From Oceanibaculum pacificum (lineage in GTDB: Bacteria > Pseudomonadota > Alphaproteobacteria > Oceanibaculales > Oceanibaculaceae), in NCBI RefSeq assembly GCF_001618175.1, contig NZ_LPXN01000002.1:1-58900 (forward strand): DNA of 58,900 bases, written 5' to 3'. Both the position numbers and the translations under genes were made by a program. Below are positions 1-8,011 of this stretch, one piece after another (position 1 is the first letter of the stretch; every line of letters starts with the position of its first letter). Below the pieces are notes generated by a model, which was given only the letters and a program-made list of their open reading frames with translations, was not told the DNA's origin and ran no database searches.

Positions 1-40
1 CTCCCCCTTGAGGGGGGAGGGTTGGGGTGGGGGTGGCACA
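1..40. repeat. G-rich intergenic repeat fragment at window edge
   Basis: A CTCCCCC / GGGGGGAG inverted pair separated by TTGA is followed by G-runs broken by T. It lies just past the end of the peptide-binding protein gene. The look is that of the G-rich interspersed repeats seen between genes in many high-GC alphaproteobacteria, and it could also act as a terminator for the minus-strand gene. It is cut by the window edge, so its full length is unknown. Confidence 0.35.
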
Positions 41-55
41 CCGGCCTTTGCCCGA

Positions 56-1720
56 TCAAGCGTCGAGCCAGACCTTGTTCAGGTGCATCTCCTCGGCGGG
101 CTGGATTTGGAAACCCTGCACCTTCTTGCTGGCGGCGGTAAAGACCGAGCGCCAGTAAGGCTGGATGATGACGGCGTCCTGCTGCAGCAGCTTTTCCACC
201 GGCACCATCTTTTCCTTGCGCTTGGCCGGGTCGAGCACGCCCATCGCCGCGTCCAGCAGCTTGTCGAACTCCGGATTGGCATAGGAGCTTTCGTTCCAGG
301 CCACGCCGGAGCGATAGGCCAGGTTCAGCACCTGCACGCCCAGCGGGCGATGGGTCCAGGAGGTGAAGCCGAAGGGCGTCGTCGTCCAGCGGTCCCAATA
401 GGTGCCGCCGGGCAGGATGTTGACCTTCAGGTTGATGCCGGCCGGCTTCAGCATCTCGGCCAGCGCCAGGCAGGTATTGGCCTCCCAGGCCGGCTGCGTC
501 ACGCAGTCGATGGCGATGTCCAGGCCATTGCCGTGGCCGGCTTCGGCCAGCAGCTTCTTGGCCTTGGCGTAATCCTGCTTCAGCTTCGGGATTTCCGCAT
601 ATTCCGGATGCACCGGGCTGACATGATGATCCTCGCCCGGCACGCCGAGGCCCTGATAGGCCACGTCGAGCAGACGCTGATGATCGATGCAGGCCTGGAT
701 CGCCTGACGCACGCGGATATCGTCGAACGGCTTTTCGGTCACCTTCATCCGGGCCACGCCGGTCTGGCCGGTGACGGTCTCGAACATTTGCAGATGCGGC
801 ATCTGCTTGATGGCCGGCACGTTCTGCGCGATCAGGCGGTACAACAAATCGACCTGGTTGGACGCCAGCGCCGACAGCCAGGCGGAGTGATCGTCGCCAT
901 GGTCGATATAGGTGATGCCGTCCAGATAGACGTCGCCGCCCCAATAAGCGCCCTCGCGGCGCTCGAACACCGCCGTCTCACCGACGCGGAACTGCTTCAG
1001 CGCGAAGGGGCTGGTGCCGACCGGGCTCTCGGCCAGATTGCCGCCCTGCTTGGTGAAGCCGCGATGCACGATCAGCGCCGGATAATCGCCCATCGATTCC
1101 GGCAGCGCGATATCGGCGGTCTGCAAATTGAAGCGCACGGTGTGGGCGTCGACCTTCTCGATGGCGTTCGGCGCCATCTTCTTCTTCCCGCCCTCCTCGA
1201 CCGTCATCGAGCTGAAGCGGCCGAGATTGGACGAACCGGTGGCGGGGTCGAGCCAGCGCTCGAAATTGAAGATCACGTCATCGGCGATGAAATCGTCGCC
1301 ATTCGACCATTTCACGCCCTTGCGCAGGCGGAAGGTCCAGGTCTTCAGATCGTCGGAGGCCTCCCAGCTTTCCGCCAGATGCGGGCGGGTGACATTGTCC
1401 GAGCCGACCTGGGTCAGGGATTCGACGATGTGCCGGCCGATATTGCCCTTCTCCGACCAATCGTAAATGGCGGGATCGCTGATCTCCTTCACATTCATCG
1501 AAACCCGCAGCGTGCCGCCCTTCTTCGGGGTGGCGGTCTGCGCCAGCGCGGCGGACGAGGTGCCCATGATCTTGTCGGCCATGCCATAGGCGACAGTGGC
1601 GGAGACGCCCAGCAGGCCGGCGGTGCGCAGGAAATCGCGCCGGCCGACACGGCCCTCGCCCAGCTGCTTGGCCAGCGTCGGAATATACGGATGCATGTCC
1701 TTGCGTGACTTATCGCTCAT
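56..1720 (-). CDS. ABC transporter substrate-binding protein, family 5 (peptide/opine type)
   Basis: This 554-aa protein is the periplasmic binding component of a dipeptide/oligopeptide-type ABC importer. Residues about 27-47 form a twin-arginine signal (GRRDFLRTAGLLG followed by a hydrophobic run and an ALA cleavage site), so export folded through Tat is likely. The mature part starts with KKGGTLRVSM and carries the family-5 layout, with a tight-turn block near RHIVESLTQVG and the SPVGTSPFALKQF segment typical of DppA/OppA relatives. Its permease and ATPase partners would be expected downstream, beyond the left edge. The ATG at 1720 is chosen because it gives the full Tat leader. The ligand cannot be told from sequence. 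Confidence 0.9.
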   Translation of the reverse strand: MSDKSRKDMHPYIPTLAKQLGEGRVGRRDFLRTAGLLGVSATVAYGMADKIMGTSSAALAQTATPKKGGTLRVSMNVKEISDPAIYDWSEKGNIGRHIVESLTQVGSDNVTRPHLAESWEASDDLKTWTFRLRKGVKWSNGDDFIADDVIFNFERWLDPATGSSNLGRFSSMTVEEGGKKKMAPNAIEKVDAHTVRFNLQTADIALPESMGDYPALIVHRGFTKQGGNLAESPVGTSPFALKQFRVGETAVFERREGAYWGGDVYLDGITYIDHGDDHSAWLSALASNQVDLLYRLIAQNVPAIKQMPHLQMFETVTGQTGVARMKVTEKPFDDIRVRQAIQACIDHQRLLDVAYQGLGVPGEDHHVSPVHPEYAEIPKLKQDYAKAKKLLAEAGHGNGLDIAIDCVTQPAWEANTCLALAEMLKPAGINLKVNILPGGTYWDRWTTTPFGFTSWTHRPLGVQVLNLAYRSGVAWNESSYANPEFDKLLDAAMGVLDPAKRKEKMVPVEKLLQQDAVIIQPYWRSVFTAASKKVQGFQIQPAEEMHLNKVWLDA

Positions 1721-2095
1721 AGTCGGTTCCCCCGGATTTACGGTGAGACGAAGCGCGGTGGCATAAAGTCAATTTTTACACTCAATACCAAGCAAGCAAT
1801 TTTGCTGTAACGCGACGCCAATACAGAAGAGTCAAAGCTGCCATTGGCGCGTGTAATCACGGCACAAGACAGAAAAATCCTCATTCTTAGTTGATTCGGC
1901 AAAGCCCCTAATCTTCGGGGCAACTCCCGCAGGTGAGCGATAATGATTATGGCGAATGGCCCGCGTGTCAACCGCTAAGCCGCAACACTATACATATACT
2001 ATTGAAATTAAAGAAAAACTGCTGAAAAGAAAACGGGCGCGACCGCCGAAGCGACCGCACCCGCAAGGCTGGGCACCAGGGAAAACGGGAAAAGG
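1721..2095. other. Intergenic region with AT-rich leader and a terminator
   Basis: These 375 bases separate two minus-strand genes and are clearly richer in A+T than the flanks, especially 1975-2030. The right end holds the terminator of the upstream gene (listed separately). The rest should contain the promoter of the binding-protein gene. A small GCCCC/GGGGC hairpin lies at 1904-1921. I see no convincing gene. Confidence 0.5.
2020..2062 (-). terminator. Rho-independent terminator with UUCG-type loop
   Basis: On the minus strand a 12-bp stem (2062-2051 with 2046-2035, three of the pairs being G-U) closes a TTCG loop and is followed by GTTTTCTTTT. It lies 33 bases after the stop of the 168-aa gene and would end its transcript. 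Confidence 0.8.
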
Positions 2096-2602
2096 CTACG
2101 GACGATCCATGCCGGGAATGGCGATCTCGCCATTGTTGAGGGCGAGCTTCAGCTCGTCGATGCCGCGCATCGCCTCCTCATACATTTCGCGGCAGCGCTG
2201 AATTTCCTTCATCTGGGTCTCGCTGACCGCGACGCGGCCATGCCCGGCGGCGTCCAGCAGCTTGGCGAGATAGCGCCCGCGCAGCTTGGCGGCCAGGGCG
2301 ACGACGCCCTCCACCTCGCGCGAGGACACGTCCATCACGATCTTGCGGGTCTCGGTGGAGAATTGCTGGCGCTGAAAGCTGTCCAGTTCGCGCAGATATT
2401 GCGGCACGCTGACGCCGGCCTTCGGCAGGCTGCTGGGGGCCAGCCAGGCGGCCTGCTGCGGGCCCTTGGTGGAATGCGGCGTGGCGACAGGCGCGTCGGG
2501 GATGGCACGCAGCACCGGGCGGCGCGGGGCCGCCGCCGCGGGTTCCTCGGCAATCGGCTTGTCCTTCTTCGGCGCGAAGCGCGTAACGGTCATCAGCGAC
2601 AT
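2096..2602 (-). CDS. Conserved-looking unknown protein under a sigma-54 promoter, probable flagellar-regulon member
   Basis: I do not recognise this 168-aa protein. Residues about 1-60 are Pro/Ala-rich and look disordered. Residues about 65-168 are predicted mostly helical, with an RELDSFQRQQF segment and a charged C-terminal helix (MKEIQRCREMYEEAM). There is no signal peptide or membrane segment. The ATG at 2602 is preferred to one at 2632: it has GGGAGG six bases upstream, and the earlier ATG would sit on the predicted transcription start. A perfect -24/-12 promoter lies just upstream and a strong terminator follows, so it is a single-gene unit. With FlbD and flagellar genes in the same window, a flagellar role (structural or regulatory) is a reasonable inference, not shown. 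Confidence 0.75.
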   Translation of the reverse strand: MSLMTVTRFAPKKDKPIAEEPAAAAPRRPVLRAIPDAPVATPHSTKGPQQAAWLAPSSLPKAGVSVPQYLRELDSFQRQQFSTETRKIVMDVSSREVEGVVALAAKLRGRYLAKLLDAAGHGRVAVSETQMKEIQRCREMYEEAMRGIDELKLALNNGEIAIPGMDRP

Positions 2603-2608
2603 ATCTGC

Positions 2609-2640
2609 CTCCCGGCATGGGTGTTGAGCCATGCCGGGAG
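2609..2640. promoter_or_regulatory. Perfect 12-bp inverted repeat in the leader of the 168-aa gene
   Basis: CTCCCGGCATGG at 2609-2620 is exactly repeated in inverse at 2629-2640, with an 8-base spacer. It overlaps the predicted +1 region and includes part of the ribosome-binding GGGAGG. It could be a protein-binding operator (the CCCGGCA half-site recurs upstream at 2720-2745) or an RNA hairpin that masks the ribosome site. Confidence 0.6.
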
Positions 2641-2644
2641 AAGA

Positions 2645-2659
2645 GCAATCGCCGTGCCA
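2645..2659 (-). promoter_or_regulatory. Sigma-54 promoter, TGGCAC-N5-TTGC
   Basis: Read on the minus strand, TGGCAC (2659-2654), GGCGA spacer and TTGC (2648-2645) match the -24/-12 consensus at every fixed position, including the G after TGGCAC. The predicted start is near 2633, about 30 bases before the ATG at 2602. Sigma-54 with an activator such as the FlbD encoded in this window would be needed. Confidence 0.8.
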
Positions 2660-2719
2660 GTCGGAAAATCCAGCAAATCCGCCATTTCCAGAATCCCGCC
2701 CGGCCGCTTGGGCAGGATT

Positions 2720-2745
2720 TGCCGGGCGCGATCGGCCACCCGGCA
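2720..2745. promoter_or_regulatory. Candidate activator site upstream of the sigma-54 promoter
   Basis: TGCCGGG at 2720-2726 and CCCGGCA at 2739-2745 form a 7-bp inverted repeat with a 12-base spacer, about 87-112 bases upstream of the predicted start. That distance is typical for bacterial enhancer-binding proteins. The CCGGC core resembles what I remember of Caulobacter FlbD (ftr) sites. It also lies just after the stop of the upstream gene, so a weak terminator is an alternative, but there is no T-run. Confidence 0.4.
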
Positions 2746-2756
2746 GAAATGGCTCC

Positions 2757-3785
2757 TCAGGCCAGCGTGTAGCGGTCGACGCCGTCGGGGCCGAGAGTGC
2801 GCGCCAGCGTGCCGCGCCGCCACAGCAGGTTCAGATGCGCCAGCGCCTCGCCGATGGCGAAGCCCAGTTGCAGCGAATCCAGCTCGCGCGTGAACATCGC
2901 CTGCATGACCGACAGGCCGGTCTGCGGCGCGCCAGCGCAGGCCTCCAGGATCAGGTCCAGCCGGTGCTTGTGATGCTCCCGCAGATTGTCGATGCGGGCA
3001 TGCAGGCCGGTGAAGGGCGTGTCGTGCGAGGGCAGCACCAGCGTATCTTCCGGCAGATGGCCGAACCGGCCGAGGCAGTCCAGATAGCGGCTGAGCGGGT
3101 CGCCATCCGGCTCCTGCGGGAACAGCGAGATATTCGGGCTGATGCGCGGCAGCACGATGTCGCCGCTGATCAACAGCTTATCCTCCGGGCAGGCCAGGCA
3201 GGCATGTTCCGGGCAATGCCCCTCGCCGATGATGACCTGCCAGTTCCGCGTGCCGATGCGGATTTCCTCGCCGCCGAAGATGCGGCGATAGCTGGCGGGC
3301 ACCGGCTCCACCCCTTCGCGGTAGCGCCCGAAGCGCTGCAGCAGCGCCGGCAACTGCGCCTCCGGCACGCCGGCGCGGCGGTAGAACGCCTGGCCCGCCT
3401 CCATGCGGCCGGCCAGATCCTTGGAATGCTGATGGCGGGCATAGAGCCATTCCGCCTGGGTCATCCAGATCGGCGCGTTCCAGCGGCCGGTCAGCCAGCC
3501 GGCCTGGCCCATATGGTCGGGATGGAAATGGGTGACCAGGATGCGGGTGATCGGCCGGCCAGCCAGCGTGCCCTCGAACACCTGCTCCCACAGCGCGCGC
3601 ACCTTCTCGCCGCCGATGCCGGTATCGACCATGGTCCAGCCATCGCCATCCTCCAGCAGCCACAGATTGATGTGGTTCAGCGCAAAGGGCAGCGGCATGC
3701 GCACCCAATAGACTCCGTCGGCCACGCGCATGGCGCTGCCATCGCCCGGCAGATCGGCAAATGTGTAGGTGACCTCAGGCTTCAT
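2757..3785 (-). CDS. Metallo-beta-lactamase-fold hydrolase
   Basis: A 342-aa soluble protein with the metal-binding signature HFHPDH at about residues 86-91 and further ligands in GEGHCPEHAC and LPSHDTPF. The helical C-terminal third is typical of the glyoxalase II/LACTB2-like branch, where it follows the alpha-beta-beta-alpha core. It probably hydrolyses a thioester or other ester in the cytoplasm; the substrate is unknown. It is followed by the sigma-54-driven 168-aa gene and sits downstream of the DUF1217 gene, all on the minus strand. The ribosome site AGGAGG lies inside a small inverted repeat (3796-3817). Confidence 0.88.
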   Translation of the reverse strand: MKPEVTYTFADLPGDGSAMRVADGVYWVRMPLPFALNHINLWLLEDGDGWTMVDTGIGGEKVRALWEQVFEGTLAGRPITRILVTHFHPDHMGQAGWLTGRWNAPIWMTQAEWLYARHQHSKDLAGRMEAGQAFYRRAGVPEAQLPALLQRFGRYREGVEPVPASYRRIFGGEEIRIGTRNWQVIIGEGHCPEHACLACPEDKLLISGDIVLPRISPNISLFPQEPDGDPLSRYLDCLGRFGHLPEDTLVLPSHDTPFTGLHARIDNLREHHKHRLDLILEACAGAPQTGLSVMQAMFTRELDSLQLGFAIGEALAHLNLLWRRGTLARTLGPDGVDRYTLA

Positions 3786-3795
3786 ACGCCGCTTC

Positions 3796-3817
3796 CTCCT
3801 GGATTGATGCCCAGGAG
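3796..3817. promoter_or_regulatory. Inverted repeat covering the ribosome-binding site
   Basis: CTCCTGG (3796-3802) and CCAGGAG (3811-3817) can form a 7-bp stem with an 8-base loop in the leader of the hydrolase gene, and the AGGAGG site is part of the stem. The start codon follows 10 bases later. Confidence 0.4.
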
Positions 3818-3886
3818 CCTACACGAGGCCAGGCGCGCGAAACCAGCCAAAGAGGCGCATGGCAGGCCAGCCGGGCGGCTGGACGC

Positions 3887-6304
3887 TCAGACGTCGAAGT
3901 TGAAATTGATCGGCTGGACCAGGTTCAGCACATAGGCGTTCTTGGCGTTGCTAAGGCCGAGATTGGTGCTGATCGCCTCGGAATCCTTCAGCGTCAGATA
4001 GCGCTTCACGAAGTCGATGGCCGATTGGGAGATGTTGGCATAGGGATCGGCGAATTCCCGCTCCGCCACCACCGATTCCTGCTGGGCGATGAAGCCGTCC
4101 ACGACCTTCTTTTCCGAGTTCTGCGCGATCAGATCGTTGTTCAGCTCGCCACGGAGGCGGTTGATCGAGAAAAGCGCGGTATCCAGCGCCGCGATGGCGC
4201 CGGACGAATCGCCGCCGTCGCTGGGCAGGCCGGCGACCGCGTCGCGCAGGATGGCGCCGAACGCGCCATCGAGGTCGATGGCGTCGATGGTCAAGTTCCG
4301 GCCCGTCGTCTCCACCCGGTAGCGTACATCGCTCTGGCTGGCGGACAAAAGGTTGCGGTCGCCCACGGCGGCCGCGCCGATGATGTCCTCCAGGGTCGAG
4401 GCCAGGCGGGAATAGGCGCTGTCGACGCCGGAACGCGGGTCCAGCTTCTCCGAGGCCAGGTTGAACACGCTGGCGTCGGTGGCGATTTCGCGGAAGGCGT
4501 CGCCGGTGGCCGTGCCGATCTCCTTGTCCAGCGCGCCCAGCAATTCCTGCGCATTGCCCAGCGAGGAGACGTCCCGGCCGGCCAGTTCCCCCAGAATGCT
4601 GGCGTTGAAATCGCGGCCGCGCGCCTCAAGGTTGAAGCCGTCGAGCAATTCATAGCTCTGGTTGCCGCCAGCCAGCAGATTGGCCAGCCCCGGCGTGCCA
4701 GTCGTGTTGATGACATCGGACAGGCGGTTGACGATGTCGTCATACTGCGTCTGCAGCGCGCTGCGGTCGGCATCGACGGCCAGGCCGGTCGACTTCGTCG
4801 CGACCACGCGCAGCTCGCCCAGCAGGATGTTCACTTGCGTCAGCCGGCTGCCGGCGTCGCGCACCGCTTCCGCGCCGGGATAGAGCGCGGCGGAATTCAG
4901 CGAGGCGGCGAACTGCTCGACCGAATCGATGCCGGCCTTCAGCTCGTTCAGGTCGGTCTGCACCTCCAGCCGGACGGTGTTCAGCTCGGTCTTGTTCTCC
5001 GCCAGCGCGCCCCGCGCGGTCGACAGGTTGGCGGCGTCGTCCGCGTCGCTGACATTCTGGAACGACGCGTTGGCCTGGGCGATGCCGGACAGGAAGCCGG
5101 TCAAATCCTGGCCGCGGGCGGTCAGGATATCGCCGCCGGAGGTGTATTCGACGGCGATGTTGCCCAGCGTGCCGTCCAGCAAATTCTCAAGCGTGCCGGC
5201 CGCATCCGGGTCGCCATCGTCATAGCTGTAGGTGGCCTGGCCGACGGCGGCGGTGATCTTGTCGGTCAGCTCCGCGAATTCGGTCTTGTAGCTGTCCAGC
5301 TTGTTGGCGTTGGCGGGATCGGCGGCGAGATCGACCAGCGCCTGCTGCCGCGCCACATAGCCATTGAGGCGGCCCAGCGATTCGCGTGCCGCCTCCAGCA
5401 GACCCTGCTGGCGCAGCAGGCCGGGAATCGCCTGCTCCTGCACCGGGATTTCGTCCTGATATTCGCCGGCCGGGTCCTGCACCGCGTCCAGCGCGCCATA
5501 GCCGGCCTTCAGCAGCTCGATCTGCTCGATGATCGAATCGACCTGCTTCAGCGCCTTGGTCGACAGCGCGACGCCCTCGGTCAACAGCTTCTGGTCGTTG
5601 CGCGCGTCGTTCACCCGCACATTGCCGCCATTGGCGCCGGAGATCGTGTCGTTCTGGTCGGCCGATTTATATTTGCTGATGTCGAAGCGGGCGTCGATCA
5701 GCCGCGCCTGGGTCTCGACCGATTGCACCGCGATCTGCGTCGGCAGACCCAGCGTATAGGTCACGACCGAGCGCAGCACCGGGTCGCCCAGCACATCGTA
5801 GGCCGTGCTGGCATTGCCAATGTTGCGCAGGAAATAGGTCGCCTCGCGCAGCGCCGGATTGTTCTGGCCGAGTGTCTTTTCGAACTCGTTCAGAATGTAT
5901 TTCTGCGCCACATCCTCCAGGAAGGCCGGGTCGCTGAGCTTATCCATCCCCTCGTCGCCGAAGGCGAAAGCCTGGGAAATCTCCCGATAGCGCGGGTCGG
6001 CCAGCCGGTTGGCCAGCGCCGCCGGGTCGTCCTTGGGGCTCTCCAGCACTTTCTGCAGGCGGGCGGGATACTGGATTTCCTCATCCAGCCCGAAGGCGGA
6101 CAAGGCGAAGGTGACGAGCCGGCGATCCTTCATGAAATCGTCGACGTTGGTGATCTTGGCGGCTGCTTTTTTGAAGTACTCGACTTCACGCACGATCTGC
6201 GCGGTTTTCGCGAATTGATCGAGTTGCTGCACAGGATTCTGTTGCAGCATATTGAAAGTCGTCAGCCCTGGCAGGCCCGACATGAAGGCGACATTCGCTA
6301 CCAT
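3887..6304 (-). CDS. Large DUF1217-domain protein, flagella-associated
   Basis: An 805-aa protein whose first ~200 residues match the DUF1217 pattern: YFKKAAAKITNVDDFMKDRRL, then ALSAFGLDEE and repeated segments of the form DPRYREISQAFAFG. This domain is found next to flagellar genes in many alphaproteobacteria and has no assigned reaction. The remaining ~600 residues are rich in Ala, Leu, Asp, Asn and Gln, almost free of Cys, and predicted helical with coiled-coil character, like secreted axial or filament-type proteins. There is no classical signal peptide, as expected for a substrate of the flagellar export gate. A near-consensus sigma-54 site lies ~120 bases upstream. The start at 6304 has only a weak ribosome site; Met8 is an alternative. 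Confidence 0.8.
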   Translation of the reverse strand: MVANVAFMSGLPGLTTFNMLQQNPVQQLDQFAKTAQIVREVEYFKKAAAKITNVDDFMKDRRLVTFALSAFGLDEEIQYPARLQKVLESPKDDPAALANRLADPRYREISQAFAFGDEGMDKLSDPAFLEDVAQKYILNEFEKTLGQNNPALREATYFLRNIGNASTAYDVLGDPVLRSVVTYTLGLPTQIAVQSVETQARLIDARFDISKYKSADQNDTISGANGGNVRVNDARNDQKLLTEGVALSTKALKQVDSIIEQIELLKAGYGALDAVQDPAGEYQDEIPVQEQAIPGLLRQQGLLEAARESLGRLNGYVARQQALVDLAADPANANKLDSYKTEFAELTDKITAAVGQATYSYDDGDPDAAGTLENLLDGTLGNIAVEYTSGGDILTARGQDLTGFLSGIAQANASFQNVSDADDAANLSTARGALAENKTELNTVRLEVQTDLNELKAGIDSVEQFAASLNSAALYPGAEAVRDAGSRLTQVNILLGELRVVATKSTGLAVDADRSALQTQYDDIVNRLSDVINTTGTPGLANLLAGGNQSYELLDGFNLEARGRDFNASILGELAGRDVSSLGNAQELLGALDKEIGTATGDAFREIATDASVFNLASEKLDPRSGVDSAYSRLASTLEDIIGAAAVGDRNLLSASQSDVRYRVETTGRNLTIDAIDLDGAFGAILRDAVAGLPSDGGDSSGAIAALDTALFSINRLRGELNNDLIAQNSEKKVVDGFIAQQESVVAEREFADPYANISQSAIDFVKRYLTLKDSEAISTNLGLSNAKNAYVLNLVQPINFNFDV

Positions 6305-6432
6305 GACGTTTCTGTCACTTCATCCAGTCAAAACCACCCGGCAGACATTTTGCCCGCCTGATAGCAGTTACAAATCACATTAGCACATGCTGCGCCAACA
6401 ATCCAACAGGCGTTTATCGCCCGGATCGACAC

Positions 6433-6447
6433 GCAGGGATCGTGCCA
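6433..6447 (-). promoter_or_regulatory. Candidate sigma-54 promoter for the DUF1217 gene
   Basis: On the minus strand TGGCAC (6447-6442), GATCC and CTGC (6436-6433) match the -24/-12 consensus with one mismatch (C for the first T of TTGC). The key GG and GC pairs are kept. The start would be near 6421, giving a leader of about 117 bases. Confidence 0.5.
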
Positions 6448-6449
6448 AG

Positions 6450-7235
6450 CTATGCCGCCGGCTGGGGCGCATCGCGCTGCGGCTCGCCCTCCAGCGGTTC
6501 GCCGCCGAGATCGCGGATCAGCGCGCGCACCTCGTCCGCCGCCTGTTGCAGCCGGTCGGTGTCGGTGCCGCGCAGCACCAGCGACACGCCGAAGCCGCCG
6601 GCGACGAAATAGGGATAGCTGCCGATGTCGATATCGGCGTAGCGTTGCTGCACAGCACCCAGCCCGGCGGCCAGCGTGCCCTCCCCCAGCCGGCACGAGA
6701 CGGTGCGCGATTCGATCGGCGCACCCTTCGTCAGCTCGTGCCGGATGCTCTCGAACATCGCCTGCATGACGCGCGGAATGCCGGCGAAAACATAGACATT
6801 GGCGATGCGGAAGCCCGGCGCCTTGGAGACCGGGTTGTCAACCAGGACAGCGCCTTCCGGCACCTCGGCCATCTTCTTGCGCGCGTCGTTGAACTCCGCC
6901 CCGCTGGCGGCGTAATGCGCGGCCAGCACGCGCATCGCCTCGGGATGGCGGATCAGCCTGACGTCGAACGCCTTGGCGATGCAGGCGGCGGTGATGTCGT
7001 CATGCGTCGGCCCGATGCCGCCGGTGGTGAAGACATAGGTGTAGCGCGCGCTGAGCGCCTTCACCGCCTCGATGATCCGGTCCTCGATATCGGGAACGAT
7101 TCGGACTTCCATCATGCGGATGCCCATCTCCGCCAACTGCGCGCCAAGATAGGCAAGATTTGCATCCTTGGTGCGACCCGAGAGCACCTCGTTGCCGATA
7201 ATGACCAGGGATGCGCTGACGGGTATTGCTTCCAT
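6450..7235 (-). CDS. CinA N-terminal/MoCF-type molybdopterin-binding protein
   Basis: A 261-aa protein of the competence/damage-inducible A (CinA) N-terminal class. The MoCF fold is marked by the opening IIGNEVLSGRTKDAN (about residues 11-25) and the TTGGIGPTHDD loop (about residues 69-79). Only the MoCF part is present; the C-terminal nicotinamide-nucleotide amidase domain of full CinA is missing, as in many alphaproteobacterial homologues. Its role could be pyrophosphatase on ADP-ribose-like compounds or simply nucleotide/cofactor binding; I cannot decide. It runs opposite to the PAS gene at 7323, with an 87-base shared upstream region. Confidence 0.85.
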   Translation of the reverse strand: MEAIPVSASLVIIGNEVLSGRTKDANLAYLGAQLAEMGIRMMEVRIVPDIEDRIIEAVKALSARYTYVFTTGGIGPTHDDITAACIAKAFDVRLIRHPEAMRVLAAHYAASGAEFNDARKKMAEVPEGAVLVDNPVSKAPGFRIANVYVFAGIPRVMQAMFESIRHELTKGAPIESRTVSCRLGEGTLAAGLGAVQQRYADIDIGSYPYFVAGGFGVSLVLRGTDTDRLQQAADEVRALIRDLGGEPLEGEPQRDAPQPAA

Positions 7236-7322
7236 CGCAGATGCCTCTAATTCTCATTCAATGTGTCGGGAAGATAGTTCGCTTACGGGCTTTCCGACAG
7301 TGCTAGTTAGAAGGTTGGACTC

Positions 7323-7868
7323 GTGGCCGAAACAAGCGCCGCCATCAAGCCGCGCCCCATGACGATCCGCAATGTGAAGTTGCAGCGGCTCTATGCCCTG
7401 TGGCTGAAGGCGAGCGACGATTATCGCATGCCGGATCCCGGCTGGATCAGCCCGATCGACCTGACCGAGTATCTGCATCATATGATGCATGTCGAGATCG
7501 AACGCGACCCCCAGCGTTTCCGCTATCGCAAGATCGGGGTGGAATTGCAGCGGCTGTACGGCAAAAACCCGGAAGGCGCCTATATCGACGAGATGCCGAA
7601 CCCGCTGTTCCGGCGCGTCGCCTCGGCCGCTTATCGCGAGGTGGTGGACAGCCGCGCGCCGACCTGCAGCACCCAGCGCTTCTATATGGGACTCTGGTTC
7701 GCCTCCTACGAAAGGCTGCTGCTGCCGCTGTCGGCGGACGGCACGCATGTGACCTCCATCATCGGCTGCATCATGCCGCGTATCGGCCGGTTGAAGGGCG
7801 ATAAGGAAGAAGCGCTGCTGGACGGCGATCTGCGGGTGATCCCGGGGGGCAGCGAGCGACGCTGGTAG
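7323..7868 (+). CDS. PAS-domain protein
   Basis: A 181-aa soluble protein of the single-PAS type common in Rhodospirillales. Visible features are the KLQRLYALWLKASDDYRMPD start and a central block, RFRYRKIGVELQRLYGKNPEGAYIDEM, typical of this family, which ends in short strand-like segments. No enzymatic output domain is present, so it is probably a sensor or a partner of another signalling protein. Translation starts at a GTG with GAAGG about nine bases upstream. The gene stands alone, divergent from the MoCF gene. Confidence 0.75.
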   Translation: MAETSAAIKPRPMTIRNVKLQRLYALWLKASDDYRMPDPGWISPIDLTEYLHHMMHVEIERDPQRFRYRKIGVELQRLYGKNPEGAYIDEMPNPLFRRVASAAYREVVDSRAPTCSTQRFYMGLWFASYERLLLPLSADGTHVTSIIGCIMPRIGRLKGDKEEALLDGDLRVIPGGSERRW

Positions 7869-8011
7869 CCTGGGCGCGGCCTATCGTCGCCTGATGCGCC
7901 ACAGGCCGGCGAAGTGTGCTATAGTGCTCGAATCACAAGCGTCTAAGCTGGATAGGCTGGACAGATAATGGCCGAAGGCTTATAGCCCGGCCGCCGGCAT
8001 AGGCGTTTCCG

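Noticed and set aside
35..55. TGGCAC near the left edge as a sigma-54 promoter
   Set aside because: The TTGC that follows is three bases too far for -24/-12 spacing.
1904..1921. GCCCC/GGGGC hairpin as a terminator or sRNA end
   Set aside because: Only five base pairs and three T; too weak to call.
1738..1971. 77-codon frame on the minus strand before the peptide-binding protein
   Set aside because: AT-rich promoter region, no ribosome site, no family likeness.
3866..3881. CCAGCCG-GG-CGGCTGG after the DUF1217 gene as terminator
   Set aside because: Two-base loop cannot form as drawn and no T-run follows.
4025..6361. 778-codon open frame antisense to the DUF1217 gene
   Set aside because: Arg/Gly/Val/Gln-rich shadow frame typical of high-GC DNA; the minus-strand frame shows real domain sequence.
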